NCBI GenBank assembly: GCA_004357415.1
Contig: SMVY01000036.1
Location: forward strand, 1-16,294
DNA: 16,294 bases
DNA from: Gemmatimonadota bacterium
GTDB lineage: Bacteria; Gemmatimonadota; Gemmatimonadetes; Gemmatimonadales; GWC2-71-9
Reading direction: 5' to 3'
Shown piece by piece: positions 1 through 7,022 of this stretch. Position 1 is the stretch's first letter. Every line of letters begins with the position of its first letter. A model generated the notes under the pieces. That model was not told where the DNA came from. It saw only the letters and a list, made by a program, of their open reading frames with translations, and searched no databases. A program made the position numbers and the translations under genes.

Positions 1-82
1 CGGGGTCCACACGATCCCCGAGTCCTGATACAGTTTCCCGGTCTGTCTGAAGATTCCGTGAAAGTCGCTGGAAGGTTCGATC

Positions 83-157
83 ATGAGCTATCCCGCCCCG
101 GTCTTACCATCGGCTGTGGATGGTATTACCGTTCGCGAGCTTCCATTCATTATATGA
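83..157 (+). CDS. possible 24-residue leader peptide or microprotein upstream of the GcvT-like gene
   Basis: The frame opens with ATG at 83 and closes with TGA at 155-157, giving 24 residues beginning MSYPAPVLP and ending RELPFII. A purine-rich Shine-Dalgarno-like GGAAGG at 70-75 lies 7 bases before the ATG, which is better ribosome-site spacing than at most genes here. The stop overlaps the ATG (154) of the next gene as ATGA, the usual arrangement for translational coupling. The peptide has no signal sequence or recognisable domain. It could be a coupled leader, a real small protein or chance. The ribosome-site spacing and the overlap are seen; expression is inferred. Confidence 0.33.
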   Translation: MSYPAPVLPSAVDGITVRELPFII

Positions 158-1395
158 CACCACTTCAGCTCAACACGACCCCGTTCCACCAACGCACCGC
201 CGCCCTGGCCCAGGGACACGCCTGGCGCCGATGGGCCGGCCATGCGGTGCTGGGTTGCTACCAACTGCACCACGACCGCGAGTACGCTGCTATTCGTAGC
301 GGGTCGGGATTAATAGATGTTTCACCGCTGTACAAGTACCTGATTCACGGCCGGGACGCCTGCCGGCTGCTGAACAGGATCGTACCGCGCAACGTGGCCA
401 AGTGCCAGGTGGGGCGTGTGCTGTACACTCCCTGGTGCGACAGCCACGGTAAGGTGATCGACGACGGCACCATCTCCCGGCTGGGCGAGAAAACCTATCG
501 CCTCACTTCCGCCGATCCCAACATCCGCTGGCTGACGGACAATGCCGGTGGGATGGACGTGGTGATCGAAGACGTTTCCCGCTCGCTCGGCGCCGTGGCG
601 CTGCAAGGTCCCACGGCCAGGGACATCCTGGCGCGGGTGGCCGACGCGGAGGTCGAGTCGCTGCGGTACTTCCACCTGACCGAGGGCACCATCCGGGGCA
701 TCCCGGTAACCATCTCCCGCACCGGGTACACCGGCGACCTCGGCTATGAGATCTGGGTGGCCGCCGACCGGGCGGTGCCGCTGTGGGACGCCCTGGTAGA
801 GACGGGGGCCGATTATGGCCTCCTCCCGGCCGGCATCCTGGCGCTCGACGTGGCCCGCATTGAAGCGGGACTGTTGATGATCGACGTGGACTACGTCTCC
901 GCCCACCGGGCGCTCATCGATTCCCAGTTTTCCTCGCCCTACGAGCTAAACCTGGGCTGGACCGTGAACTTGGAGAAAGGGCCGTTCAACGGGCGGGACG
1001 CGTTGGTGGCGGAACACCGGCATGGCCCCACGTGGGCCTTCGTCGGTATCGAAGTCGATTGGGAGGGACTGATCGAATTGTACGCCGCTGTGGGACTCCC
1101 ACCGCAACTCCCGACGACGGCCTGGCGCATTAGCGTCCCACTCTATGTTGGGAGAACCCAGGTGGGATACGCCACCAGCGGATGTTGGTCTCCGGTGCTG
1201 AAGAAGTACATCGCCCTGGCCCACGTCGAGACCCGCTTTGCCGCTCCCGGGACGGCCATTGAAATGGAGGTCACCGTGGAGCACCATCGTAGGCCCGTCG
1301 CGGTGACCGTGGTGAAGACGCCGTTCTTCGATCCCGAGAGGAAGAAGGCGGGGGCGGCGGGGCAGCGGGGCAGCGGGGCAGGAGACGGAACCTGA
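154..1395 (+). CDS. GcvT-like folate-dependent aminomethyltransferase family protein
   Basis: This is a 413-residue member of the GcvT / aminomethyltransferase fold family, which moves one-carbon or methyl groups to tetrahydrofolate in the cytoplasm. The N-terminal folate-binding domain spans about residues 45-280. It contains GKVIDDGTI (99-107, the Asp-rich loop), SRTGYTGDLGYE (188-199, with the folate-contacting Glu) and DVARIEAG (232-239). The C-terminal barrel domain (about 325-393) has GYATSGCWSPVLKKYIALA. The frame is open back to the window edge, but I chose ATG 154 because family members begin close to the TTPFH segment. That ATG has no ribosome site of its own and overlaps the stop of a small upstream frame. 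Residues after about 400 are encoded by a short tandem repeat and are probably not conserved. It may belong to the sarcosine/dimethylglycine, DMSP (DmdA) or aryl-O-methyl (LigM) branch rather than the glycine cleavage system, because no gcvH or gcvP is present. The family is firm; the substrate is not. Confidence 0.85.
   Translation: MTPLQLNTTPFHQRTAALAQGHAWRRWAGHAVLGCYQLHHDREYAAIRSGSGLIDVSPLYKYLIHGRDACRLLNRIVPRNVAKCQVGRVLYTPWCDSHGKVIDDGTISRLGEKTYRLTSADPNIRWLTDNAGGMDVVIEDVSRSLGAVALQGPTARDILARVADAEVESLRYFHLTEGTIRGIPVTISRTGYTGDLGYEIWVAADRAVPLWDALVETGADYGLLPAGILALDVARIEAGLLMIDVDYVSAHRALIDSQFSSPYELNLGWTVNLEKGPFNGRDALVAEHRHGPTWAFVGIEVDWEGLIELYAAVGLPPQLPTTAWRISVPLYVGRTQVGYATSGCWSPVLKKYIALAHVETRFAAPGTAIEMEVTVEHHRRPVAVTVVKTPFFDPERKKAGAAGQRGSGAGDGT
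1357..1380 (+). repeat. octamer tandem repeat, 3 copies of GCGGGGCA
   Basis: Three perfect copies of GCGGGGCA lie inside the last codons of the GcvT-like gene and encode a Gly/Ser/Arg-rich tail. A G-rich partial copy precedes them. The period (8) is not a multiple of 3, so the encoded peptide is not itself periodic. Confidence 0.85.
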
Positions 1396-1413
1396 TGTCT
1401 TGCCGCTTTCCCT

Positions 1414-1440
1414 CCGCACACCGCACACCGCACACCGCAC
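1414..1440 (+). repeat. heptamer tandem repeat, almost 4 copies of CCGCACA
   Basis: There are three perfect copies of CCGCACA plus six bases of a fourth. The array ends two bases before the first possible ATG (1442) of the next gene. It occupies the 55-bp gap between the GcvT-like gene and the first flavoprotein gene and leaves no room for a classical promoter. Confidence 0.88.
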
Positions 1441-1450
1441 TATGAGGCCC

Positions 1451-3037
1451 ATGACTCGTCCTTACGATGCGATAATAATCGGCGCCGGCCACAACGGCCT
1501 GGTCACCGCCGCCTACCTCGGCCGGGCGGGGAAGCGAGTGCTGGTGCTCGAGCGACGCCACCTCGTGGGTGGGGCGGCGGTCACCGAGGAGATTTTCCCC
1601 GGGTTCAAGTACTCGGTGTTCTCCTACGTGGTGAGCCTGCTCCGGCCCGACATCATCCGCGAGCTCGATCTCGCCAGCCACGGTCTCCAGATCCTCCCGC
1701 TGGAGAGTACCCTCACGCCGCTCCCCAACGGCGACTACTTCATGGCTTGGGGCGACCACGACCTGGCCCGCCAGGAACTCCAGCGCCACGCACCGCGCGA
1801 CGTCGAAGCCTACGACGAGTTCGGGCGGCTGATGCACCACATGGCCATGGCGGTGCGGCCCATACTAGGCATGATCCCGCCCGACCCGACCTCGCTCAGT
1901 CCCGGCGACCTCAAGTCCCTCCTCAAGCTGGGCAAGCATTTTCACGACCTGGGCCCCGAGCGGTTCCACATGCTCTATCGGCTCATGACGATGAGTTCCG
2001 CCGATTTCCTGGAGGACTGGTTCGAGTGTGAACCGCTCAAGGCCACCAAGTCGGCCAGCGGCATCATCGGCACGTTCCTCGGACCGCGATCTCCGGGGAC
2101 GGCCTACGTGCTGATGCACCATTACATGGGCGATATCGACGGCGCCTTCCGCGCCTGGGGCTTTGCCCGAGGGGGGACCGGAGCCATCAGCGAGGCGATC
2201 GCCGGTGCGGCCCGCGCTGCCGGCGTCGAAATACGCACCGAGGCGTCCGTGGAACGGGTCATGGTCGAGCGGGGCAAGGCCGTCGGGGTGGCATTGGAGG
2301 ACGGCACCGAGATCCGGGCCCGCACGGTGGTGTCGGCCCTCGATCCGCGGCGTACGTTCCTGCAACTCCTCGACCAATCGCTGCTGCCGGACGATCTGAT
2401 CGACGGCCTGCGCCGCTACCGCTACCGGGGCTCGTCCGGCAAGGTCAACCTGGCGCTCAGCGAGTTGCCCAACTTCACTTGTATGCCGGGCCCTGGTGCC
2501 CACCTGGCGGGGGCGATCTCGATCAGTCCCAGCATCGACTATCTGGAGCGGGCCTACGACGACGCCAAGTACGGCGAGTTCTCGCGCCGGCCGTTCATGG
2601 ACTGCATCTTCCCGTCGGTTATCGACCCGGGGATGGCGCCCCCCGGACAACACGTGATGTCGATCTTCGTGCAGTACGCGCCCTATGATCTCAACGGCGG
2701 GTGGACCGACGCCAAGCGCGAGGCGTTCGGGGACGCGGTCATCGACACGCTCGCCGAGTACGCTCCCAACTTGAAATCGGCCATCCTCCACCGGCAGGTC
2801 ATCACGCCCAAGGACATCGAGGACATCGCCGGGCTCACCGAAGGCAACATCTTCCACGGGGAGTTGGCGCTGAACCAACTGTTCTTCCTCCGGCCCGCGG
2901 CGCGGTGGGCCAAGTACCGCACCCCCGTCAAGCGCTACTACCAGTGCGGCTCGGGCACCCACCCCGGGGGCGGCATCATGGGCGCCTCCGGCCGCCTGGC
3001 GGCACGGGAAATCCTGGCCGACTGGCGCGGATCATGA
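1451..3037 (+). CDS. phytoene dehydrogenase / PYROXD2-like FAD-dependent oxidoreductase, copy 1
   Basis: This 528-residue flavoprotein belongs to the CrtI/NAD(P)-FAD oxidoreductase superfamily and most resembles the PYROXD2-like branch. The N-terminal Rossmann site is intact: GAGHNG at 11-16 and the ribose-binding acidic residue in LVLE (34), followed by GGAA. The family C-terminal FAD motif is THPGGGIMGASGRLAA (503-518). It would oxidise C-N or C-C bonds in the cytosol; the substrate is unknown. I chose ATG 1451 because it aligns with the start of the downstream paralogue and has GAGG just upstream. ATG 1442 is three codons earlier and possible, while longer starts run into the CCGCACA repeat. 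Its stop overlaps the next start (ATGA, 3034-3037), so the pair is probably translationally coupled. No phytoene synthase or other carotenoid gene is near, so a carotenoid role is unlikely. Confidence 0.88.
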   Translation: MTRPYDAIIIGAGHNGLVTAAYLGRAGKRVLVLERRHLVGGAAVTEEIFPGFKYSVFSYVVSLLRPDIIRELDLASHGLQILPLESTLTPLPNGDYFMAWGDHDLARQELQRHAPRDVEAYDEFGRLMHHMAMAVRPILGMIPPDPTSLSPGDLKSLLKLGKHFHDLGPERFHMLYRLMTMSSADFLEDWFECEPLKATKSASGIIGTFLGPRSPGTAYVLMHHYMGDIDGAFRAWGFARGGTGAISEAIAGAARAAGVEIRTEASVERVMVERGKAVGVALEDGTEIRARTVVSALDPRRTFLQLLDQSLLPDDLIDGLRRYRYRGSSGKVNLALSELPNFTCMPGPGAHLAGAISISPSIDYLERAYDDAKYGEFSRRPFMDCIFPSVIDPGMAPPGQHVMSIFVQYAPYDLNGGWTDAKREAFGDAVIDTLAEYAPNLKSAILHRQVITPKDIEDIAGLTEGNIFHGELALNQLFFLRPAARWAKYRTPVKRYYQCGSGTHPGGGIMGASGRLAAREILADWRGS

Positions 3038-4641
3038 CGGCCAAACGCTACCACGTAATCGTGCTCGGCAGCGGGATCGAGTCGCTCGTTGCCGCCGGAT
3101 ACCTCGGTAAGGCAGGGCTCGACGTGCTGGTGGTAGACGGAGCGGAATCGGTGGGTGGCACGCTGGTAACGAGGGAGGTGGTACCGGGGTACCGGTTCGA
3201 TTCCTGCCTCGACTCGCCCGGTTACCTGTCGCCCGCAGTGGTTGCCGACCTGGCACTGGCGCACCATGGGCTGAAGTACTCGTTGGGGGAACCGCTGATG
3301 GTGGCGCCGAGGCCGGGCGGACCGGCACTGAGGCTCTCGGCCGACCTGGAGGCAACAGCCGGATCACTGCGCCAGGCATCGCCCGGAGACGCCGATCGGT
3401 GGCCGGCGTTCAGCGACCGCATCACCACTCTAGCCGGCCTCCTGACGGACATGTACCGCCGGCTTCCACCCCGGCCGGGTGAAGGCGGAGTGGGAGACCT
3501 GATGACCATCCTGCGGTTGGCGGCGCGGGTGCGCCGGCTGGGTCGGGTGGAGTTGATGGAGTTTCTGCGGACTTTTCCCATGCCGGTGGCGGATCTGCTC
3601 GACGATTGGTTCGAAGACGACCTCCTCAAGGGTGCCCTCGGCGTGGTCGCGGTGCGGCACCTTGCCCTCGGGCCCCGGAGCGGGGGCACTGCCTTCGGGC
3701 TGCTGCACCAGCAGGTGGGAGCCACGGCCGTCCCCCGGGGCCGACCGATCATCAGTGGGGGTGTGGGCCATCTCGCCTGGACGCTGGAGGTCTCAGCCCG
3801 GGAGCGCGGGGTGGAGTTCCGCACCGGCACGGGTGTCGCGCAGATTGTGGTAACAGAGGGAGGCACGACCGGTGTAGTCCTCGACTCCGGCGAAGAGATC
3901 CCCGCGCGAGCCGTCGTGTCCGGCTACGACGTCCGGCGGACTTTTTCCGATTTGGTCGATCCGGTGCACCTCGATCCCGAGTTCGCCGCCATGGCAGCAC
4001 GGGTCAGGTACCGGGGAGTAGCGGCCAAAGTGAACCTGGCGTTGGGGGAACTTCCCGACTTCACCGGACTGGACGCCACCGACCTGCGCGGCACCGTGGT
4101 GTTGTGCCCCAGTCTGGACTATCTCGAAAAGGCGTACGACCACACCAAGTACGGCGAAGTATCCGATCGGCTTGCGTTGGAGTTGGTCATCCCGTCGGTG
4201 TCCGACCCGAGCCTGGCGCCTGAGGGCGGCCACGTGTTGTCCGCCTGGCTGCATTACGCACCGTTCCACCGGCGGGACGGATCGTGGGGCGAGTCCGAGC
4301 GGGAGGCGATTGGCGACCTGGCCTTGCGGATTCTGCAGGACGCAGCGCCCAACATGGCCAATGCTGTCGTGGGCCGTGAAGTGTTGACTCCACTCGATCT
4401 GCAAGACCGGTTTGGATTGACCGAGGGGCAAGTCTATCAGGGCGAAGTTGCTCTCGACCAAATCCTGTTCATGCGGCCCATCCCCGGCTGGTCCCACTAC
4501 CGCATGCCGGTGGGCGGTCTGTACCTGTGTGGTCCGGCAACGCATCCCGGCGGAGGGATCACCGGACAGAGCGGGCGGCTCGCGGCCAGGCAACTGGTGC
4601 GCGACCAGAAGAAGGGACGAGGGCGTAGGGCGTGGACGTAG
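3034..4641 (+). CDS. phytoene dehydrogenase / PYROXD2-like FAD-dependent oxidoreductase, copy 2
   Basis: This 535-residue paralogue of the preceding gene is colinear with it over its whole length. THPGGGITGQSGRLAA falls at 503-518, the same numbering as in copy 1. Shared blocks include FLG/ALGPRS, YRGxxxKVNLALxELPDF and SIDYLEKAYD-type segments. The dinucleotide-binding motif differs: it reads GSGIES at 12-17, with Ser in place of the third Gly. The acidic ribose ligand is Asp (VLVVD, 35). I chose ATG 3034 because it overlaps the upstream stop and aligns with copy 1; the frame is open further upstream only as a shadow. The last eight residues and the TAG stop lie inside a heptamer array (4617-4657), so the C-terminus looks repeat-derived. 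It may be a partner subunit or a diverged enzyme. Confidence 0.87.
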   Translation: MTAKRYHVIVLGSGIESLVAAGYLGKAGLDVLVVDGAESVGGTLVTREVVPGYRFDSCLDSPGYLSPAVVADLALAHHGLKYSLGEPLMVAPRPGGPALRLSADLEATAGSLRQASPGDADRWPAFSDRITTLAGLLTDMYRRLPPRPGEGGVGDLMTILRLAARVRRLGRVELMEFLRTFPMPVADLLDDWFEDDLLKGALGVVAVRHLALGPRSGGTAFGLLHQQVGATAVPRGRPIISGGVGHLAWTLEVSARERGVEFRTGTGVAQIVVTEGGTTGVVLDSGEEIPARAVVSGYDVRRTFSDLVDPVHLDPEFAAMAARVRYRGVAAKVNLALGELPDFTGLDATDLRGTVVLCPSLDYLEKAYDHTKYGEVSDRLALELVIPSVSDPSLAPEGGHVLSAWLHYAPFHRRDGSWGESEREAIGDLALRILQDAAPNMANAVVGREVLTPLDLQDRFGLTEGQVYQGEVALDQILFMRPIPGWSHYRMPVGGLYLCGPATHPGGGITGQSGRLAARQLVRDQKKGRGRRAWT

Positions 4642-4657
4642 GGCGTGGGACGTGGGG
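4617..4657 (+). repeat. degenerate heptamer array, consensus CGTRGGG
   Basis: There are six consecutive units of 7, 7, 6, 7, 7 and 7 bases: acgaggg, cgtaggg, cgtgga, cgtaggg, cgtggga and cgtgggg. It overlaps the 3' end of the second flavoprotein gene and supplies its TAG stop (4639-4641). The same unit family appears again at 13908-13969. Confidence 0.85.
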
Positions 4658-4673
4658 TTCTACCGGACGTTAA

Positions 4674-4712
4674 TTATTCATTATTCTGGGCATTCAATAT
4701 TTAATATTCATC
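4674..4712 (+). repeat. AT-rich degenerate heptamer array
   Basis: Units are ttattca, ttattct, a four-base interruption, then attcaat, atttaat and attcatc. This is the most AT-rich patch in the left half of the window. It holds a weak promoter-like pair (TTCATT at 4677-4682, 17-base spacer, TTTAAT at 4700-4705). The promoter reading is weak because the repeat itself generates such hexamers. Confidence 0.6.
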
Positions 4713-4725
4713 TTCTCCCGTAGCC

Positions 4726-4794
4726 ATGACGAGAAAACGGATCGTGGTCTACATGATGGTTGGCGGCCTCGTGATGGTTGGCCTTGGGGGGTGA
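4726..4794 (+). CDS. possible 22-residue hydrophobic peptide
   Basis: ATG 4726 to TGA 4792-4794 encodes a peptide starting MTRKRIVVYMM and continuing as Val/Gly/Met/Leu only. This is a basic N-terminus plus a short membrane-like stretch. There is no ribosome site, and the hydrophobic half comes from an 18-bp direct duplication (TGATGGTTGGC at 4754-4764 and 4772-4782). It could be a decayed signal-peptide start, a tiny membrane peptide or, most likely, repeat-generated noise. Confidence 0.13.
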   Translation: MTRKRIVVYMMVGGLVMVGLGG

Positions 4795-4812
4795 GTGGTA
4801 GGTGGTGAAGGG

Positions 4813-4847
4813 TTGATTCTTGATTCCTGATTCTTGATTCTTGATTG
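4813..4847 (+). repeat. heptamer array, 5 copies of TTGATTC
   Basis: Five contiguous units: ttgattc, ttgattc, ctgattc, ttgattc and ttgattg. The array ends 24 bases before the start of the sarcosine-oxidase-like gene. With the arrays at 4617 and 4674, it is the third period-7 array of unrelated sequence in this one gap. Each unit carries TGA, so the run stops all three forward frames. Confidence 0.9.
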
Positions 4848-4871
4848 TTTCTGGCTCCTTGGCTCCCGGCT

Positions 4872-6068
4872 ATGTCCGACTTCAACGTCATTATCATCGG
4901 TTCCGGCATCTTTGGTGTCACCGCTGCGCTCGAGCTGCGACGGCGCGGGCACCGGGTCACCCTGGTCGATGCCGGGCCCATTCCTCATCCCGATGCTGCC
5001 AGTACCGATATCTCCAAGATCATTCGCATGGAGTACGGTACCGACGAGCACCACATGGCTCTGGTGGAGCAGGCGCTCGAGGGATGGGATGACTGGAACG
5101 ACCAGTGGCGTGAGGACGGTACCGGTCCGTTGTTCCACCAGACCGGGGTGCTCATGGTGTGCCGTCGGCCGATGGCTCCGGGTGGTTTCGAGTTCGAGAG
5201 CTGGCAGTTGCTCAACCGCCGGGGCCACGCGCCGGATCGGATGGATGCCGGGTCGATTGCACGCCGGTTCCCGGCGTGGAGTACCGGCAACCACGTCGAT
5301 GGGTTCTACCACGCGCGTGGCGGTTATGCCGAGAGCAGCAAGGTGGTGGTCGCCAACCTCGAGTGGGCCAAGACGGAAGGGGTTGTCGTGCGCGAGCGGT
5401 TCCGCGTCGCCGGCCTGACCAAGGACGGCGCCCGCGTCGTCGGGATAACCGGGGAGGACGGCGCGGTGCTCGATGCGGACGAGGTGGTCGTGGCAACCGG
5501 GACCTGGGTGACCAAACTGGTCCCGGAACTGGCGCCGTTGTTCCGCTCGTCGGGCCACCCGGTGTTCCACTACGCGCCGAGCAATCCCGAAGCCTTCCGC
5601 GCGGAGGTGTTTCCGGTGTTTACCGCTGACATCGTTCACACCGGTTTCTACGGGTTCCCGCTGAGCCGGGATGGTGCCGTCAAAATCGCCACCCACTCTG
5701 AAGGCACCGATACCGATCCCGACGGTCCGCGGGAAATCCCCGCCGGAGCCGAGGCCCATCAGCGCGCGTTCCTGCAGGAGACCTTTCCCCTCCTGGCCGA
5801 CGCGCCCGTGGTGGCCAGCCGTCTGTGCCTCTACTCCGACACCCGGGACGGGGACTTCTGGATCGATCGCCACCCGGACCTGGCGGGCCTGACCGTCGCT
5901 AGCGGCGGCTCGGGCCACGGCTTCAAGTTCGCCCCCGTCCTCGGAGGGATCATCGCCGACGCGGTGGAGGGGGCCGCTAATCCGTGGCTGGAGCGGTTCC
6001 GCTGGCGGCCGGAGATCCGGTTGGAACACGGCGGCGAGGAAGCGCGTCATCATGGGAAGGGTCCCTAG
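4872..6068 (+). CDS. monomeric sarcosine oxidase-like FAD-dependent amine oxidase (DAO family)
   Basis: This 398-residue protein matches the length of monomeric sarcosine oxidase / N-methyltryptophan oxidase, which oxidise secondary N-methyl amines to an imine and release formaldehyde and H2O2. The FAD site GSGIFG (10-15) and Asp33 are intact. The following segment DISKIIRMEYG corresponds to the MSOX DTRIIRHAYG flavin-contact region, with Lys49 where MSOX has Arg49. GFPLSRDGAVK places Lys271 at the MSOX oxygen-activating Lys265. RLCLYSDTRDGDFWID places Cys319 at the covalent-FAD Cys315. SGHGFKF (347-353) is the family C-terminal flavin motif. I chose ATG 4872 because it directly precedes the Rossmann strand; a TTG nine codons earlier falls in the repeat. 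It has no clear ribosome site. It probably works with the GcvT-like gene upstream. The substrate could be sarcosine, another N-methyl amino acid or a different secondary amine. Confidence 0.88.
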   Translation: MSDFNVIIIGSGIFGVTAALELRRRGHRVTLVDAGPIPHPDAASTDISKIIRMEYGTDEHHMALVEQALEGWDDWNDQWREDGTGPLFHQTGVLMVCRRPMAPGGFEFESWQLLNRRGHAPDRMDAGSIARRFPAWSTGNHVDGFYHARGGYAESSKVVVANLEWAKTEGVVVRERFRVAGLTKDGARVVGITGEDGAVLDADEVVVATGTWVTKLVPELAPLFRSSGHPVFHYAPSNPEAFRAEVFPVFTADIVHTGFYGFPLSRDGAVKIATHSEGTDTDPDGPREIPAGAEAHQRAFLQETFPLLADAPVVASRLCLYSDTRDGDFWIDRHPDLAGLTVASGGSGHGFKFAPVLGGIIADAVEGAANPWLERFRWRPEIRLEHGGEEARHHGKGP

Positions 6069-6069
6069 T

Positions 6070-6090
6070 GGAGCCGGATCCAGCGGCTCC
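6070..6090 (+). terminator. hairpin after the sarcosine-oxidase-like gene, possible terminator
   Basis: A perfect 7-bp stem GGAGCCG / CGGCTCC with a 7-base loop begins one base after the TAG stop. No T-run follows, so it is at best a rho-dependent or weak terminator or an mRNA 3'-end protector separating this gene from the PD40 gene. Confidence 0.38.
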
Positions 6091-6105
6091 GTATCCGAAC
6101 ACGCT

Positions 6106-6111
6106 AAGGAG
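6106..6111 (+). promoter_or_regulatory. ribosome binding site AAGGAG of the PD40 gene
   Basis: AAGGAG sits 6 bases before ATG 6118. It decides that start over the in-frame ATG at 6052, which lies inside the previous gene, and over ATG 6139. Confidence 0.7.
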
Positions 6112-6117
6112 CAGACC

Positions 6118-7017
6118 ATGGTGACGGATGGCACACCGATGCGGCTGTACCGGTTCATCGGTGTAGTACTATGGGGCGCGATGGCGCCACTCGCGGCGCA
6201 GGAAAGTCCCCAGGCCGAACTCGTAGGCCAGGGCACGGTGTCCAGCGACCGAGGCGACACCTTCCCCGCCGTGAGTGCCGATGGACGGGTGTTGTACTTC
6301 TCCCGGGTTAAGGAGGGGCACGGCTGGTCCGACCAGGTATTGATGTACAGCGAGTGGCGAGACGGTGCCTGGAGCGATCCCGAGATACTCCCCTTCTCAG
6401 GGACGGCAGCGAGCGACCGCGCGCCCCGGCCCACGCCCGAAGGCGACTGTCTCATCTTCACCTCGAATCGGCCGCTGCCCGGGGCCGAGACAGCACGCGT
6501 CGACTACAACCTGTGGGTGGCACGCCGCGCCGACGGCAACTGGTATGGGCCCGTGCCTCTTGCTGGTGAGGTCAACAGCGAGGCCGCTGAGGGTCACTCG
6601 TCGCTCACCGAAGACGGGACCCTGTATTTCTACTCGCGGCGGGACGGCGGCCACGTCCAAGGCGACATCTACCGCGCCCACCGCGACGGTAACCGGTTCA
6701 CCCAAGTGGAGAACCTCGGCCCGCCTGTCAACTCGTCGGAGAGTCAGTCGGATCTGTGGGTCAGCCCCTCCGGAGAGTGGATGATCCTGGTCATTACCGA
6801 CCATCCCGACGGCTTCGGCGGTGACGATCTCTACCTGAGCGAATTTCGCGATGGTCTCTGGTCGAAGCCCCGGAACCTGGGTCCTACTGTCAACACCGCC
6901 GAGTATGAATACGGGCCCTACATGGACCCCACCGGTACCTGGCTGTATTTCACCAGCCACCGCTCGGGCGACGGGGATATCTATCGGATTAGGTTGGGGG
7001 AACTGCTGGGGCGCTAG
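6118..7017 (+). CDS. secreted PD40 (WD40-like) beta-propeller protein
   Basis: This 299-residue protein has an N-terminal export signal: a hydrophobic core FIGVVLWGAMAPLAA around residues 13-27, with probable cleavage near AAQ. Five PD40-type repeats follow, recognisable as xxSxDGxxLYFxS. They are FPAVSADGRVLYFSR (49-63), a copy at about 103-118, HSSLTEDGTLYFYSRR (160-175), DLWVSPSGEWMIL (212-224) and GPYMDPTGTWLYFTSHRSG (266-284). Such TolB/OmpA-associated repeats form propellers in the periplasm or on the surface, and no catalytic motif is visible. The AAGGAG site fixes the start; the more usual-looking MRLYR start at 6139 would shorten the signal region by seven residues. It follows the flavoenzyme by 49 bp with a hairpin between, so co-transcription is uncertain. 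The specific role is unknown. Confidence 0.83.
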   Translation: MVTDGTPMRLYRFIGVVLWGAMAPLAAQESPQAELVGQGTVSSDRGDTFPAVSADGRVLYFSRVKEGHGWSDQVLMYSEWRDGAWSDPEILPFSGTAASDRAPRPTPEGDCLIFTSNRPLPGAETARVDYNLWVARRADGNWYGPVPLAGEVNSEAAEGHSSLTEDGTLYFYSRRDGGHVQGDIYRAHRDGNRFTQVENLGPPVNSSESQSDLWVSPSGEWMILVITDHPDGFGGDDLYLSEFRDGLWSKPRNLGPTVNTAEYEYGPYMDPTGTWLYFTSHRSGDGDIYRIRLGELLGR

Positions 7018-7022
7018 GGTGA

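Noticed and set aside
154..1395. Glycine cleavage T protein proper (gcvT)
   Set aside because: The neighbours are flavin amine oxidases, not gcvH/gcvP, and the protein is longer than typical GcvT with a divergent folate-loop context.
2701..3033. N-terminal extension of the second PYROXD2-like gene
   Set aside because: It overlaps the end of copy 1 in another frame, is Arg/His/Gly-rich, and copy 1 alignment places the start at 3034.
1400..3037. Carotenoid biosynthesis (phytoene desaturase) as the role of the paired flavoproteins
   Set aside because: There is no crtB, crtE or other carotenoid gene nearby. The genes neighbour a GcvT-like and a sarcosine-oxidase-like gene, which favours the PYROXD2-like branch.
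4677..4705. Promoter for the sarcosine-oxidase-like gene
   Set aside because: The -35-like and -10-like hexamers (TTCATT, TTTAAT) are generated by the AT-rich heptamer repeat, and the -35 matches only half of the consensus.
4749..6461. 570-codon open frame on the minus strand
   Set aside because: It runs antisense through the sarcosine-oxidase-like gene, whose residues match a known family throughout, and its end is repeat-derived. It is a GC-rich shadow frame.
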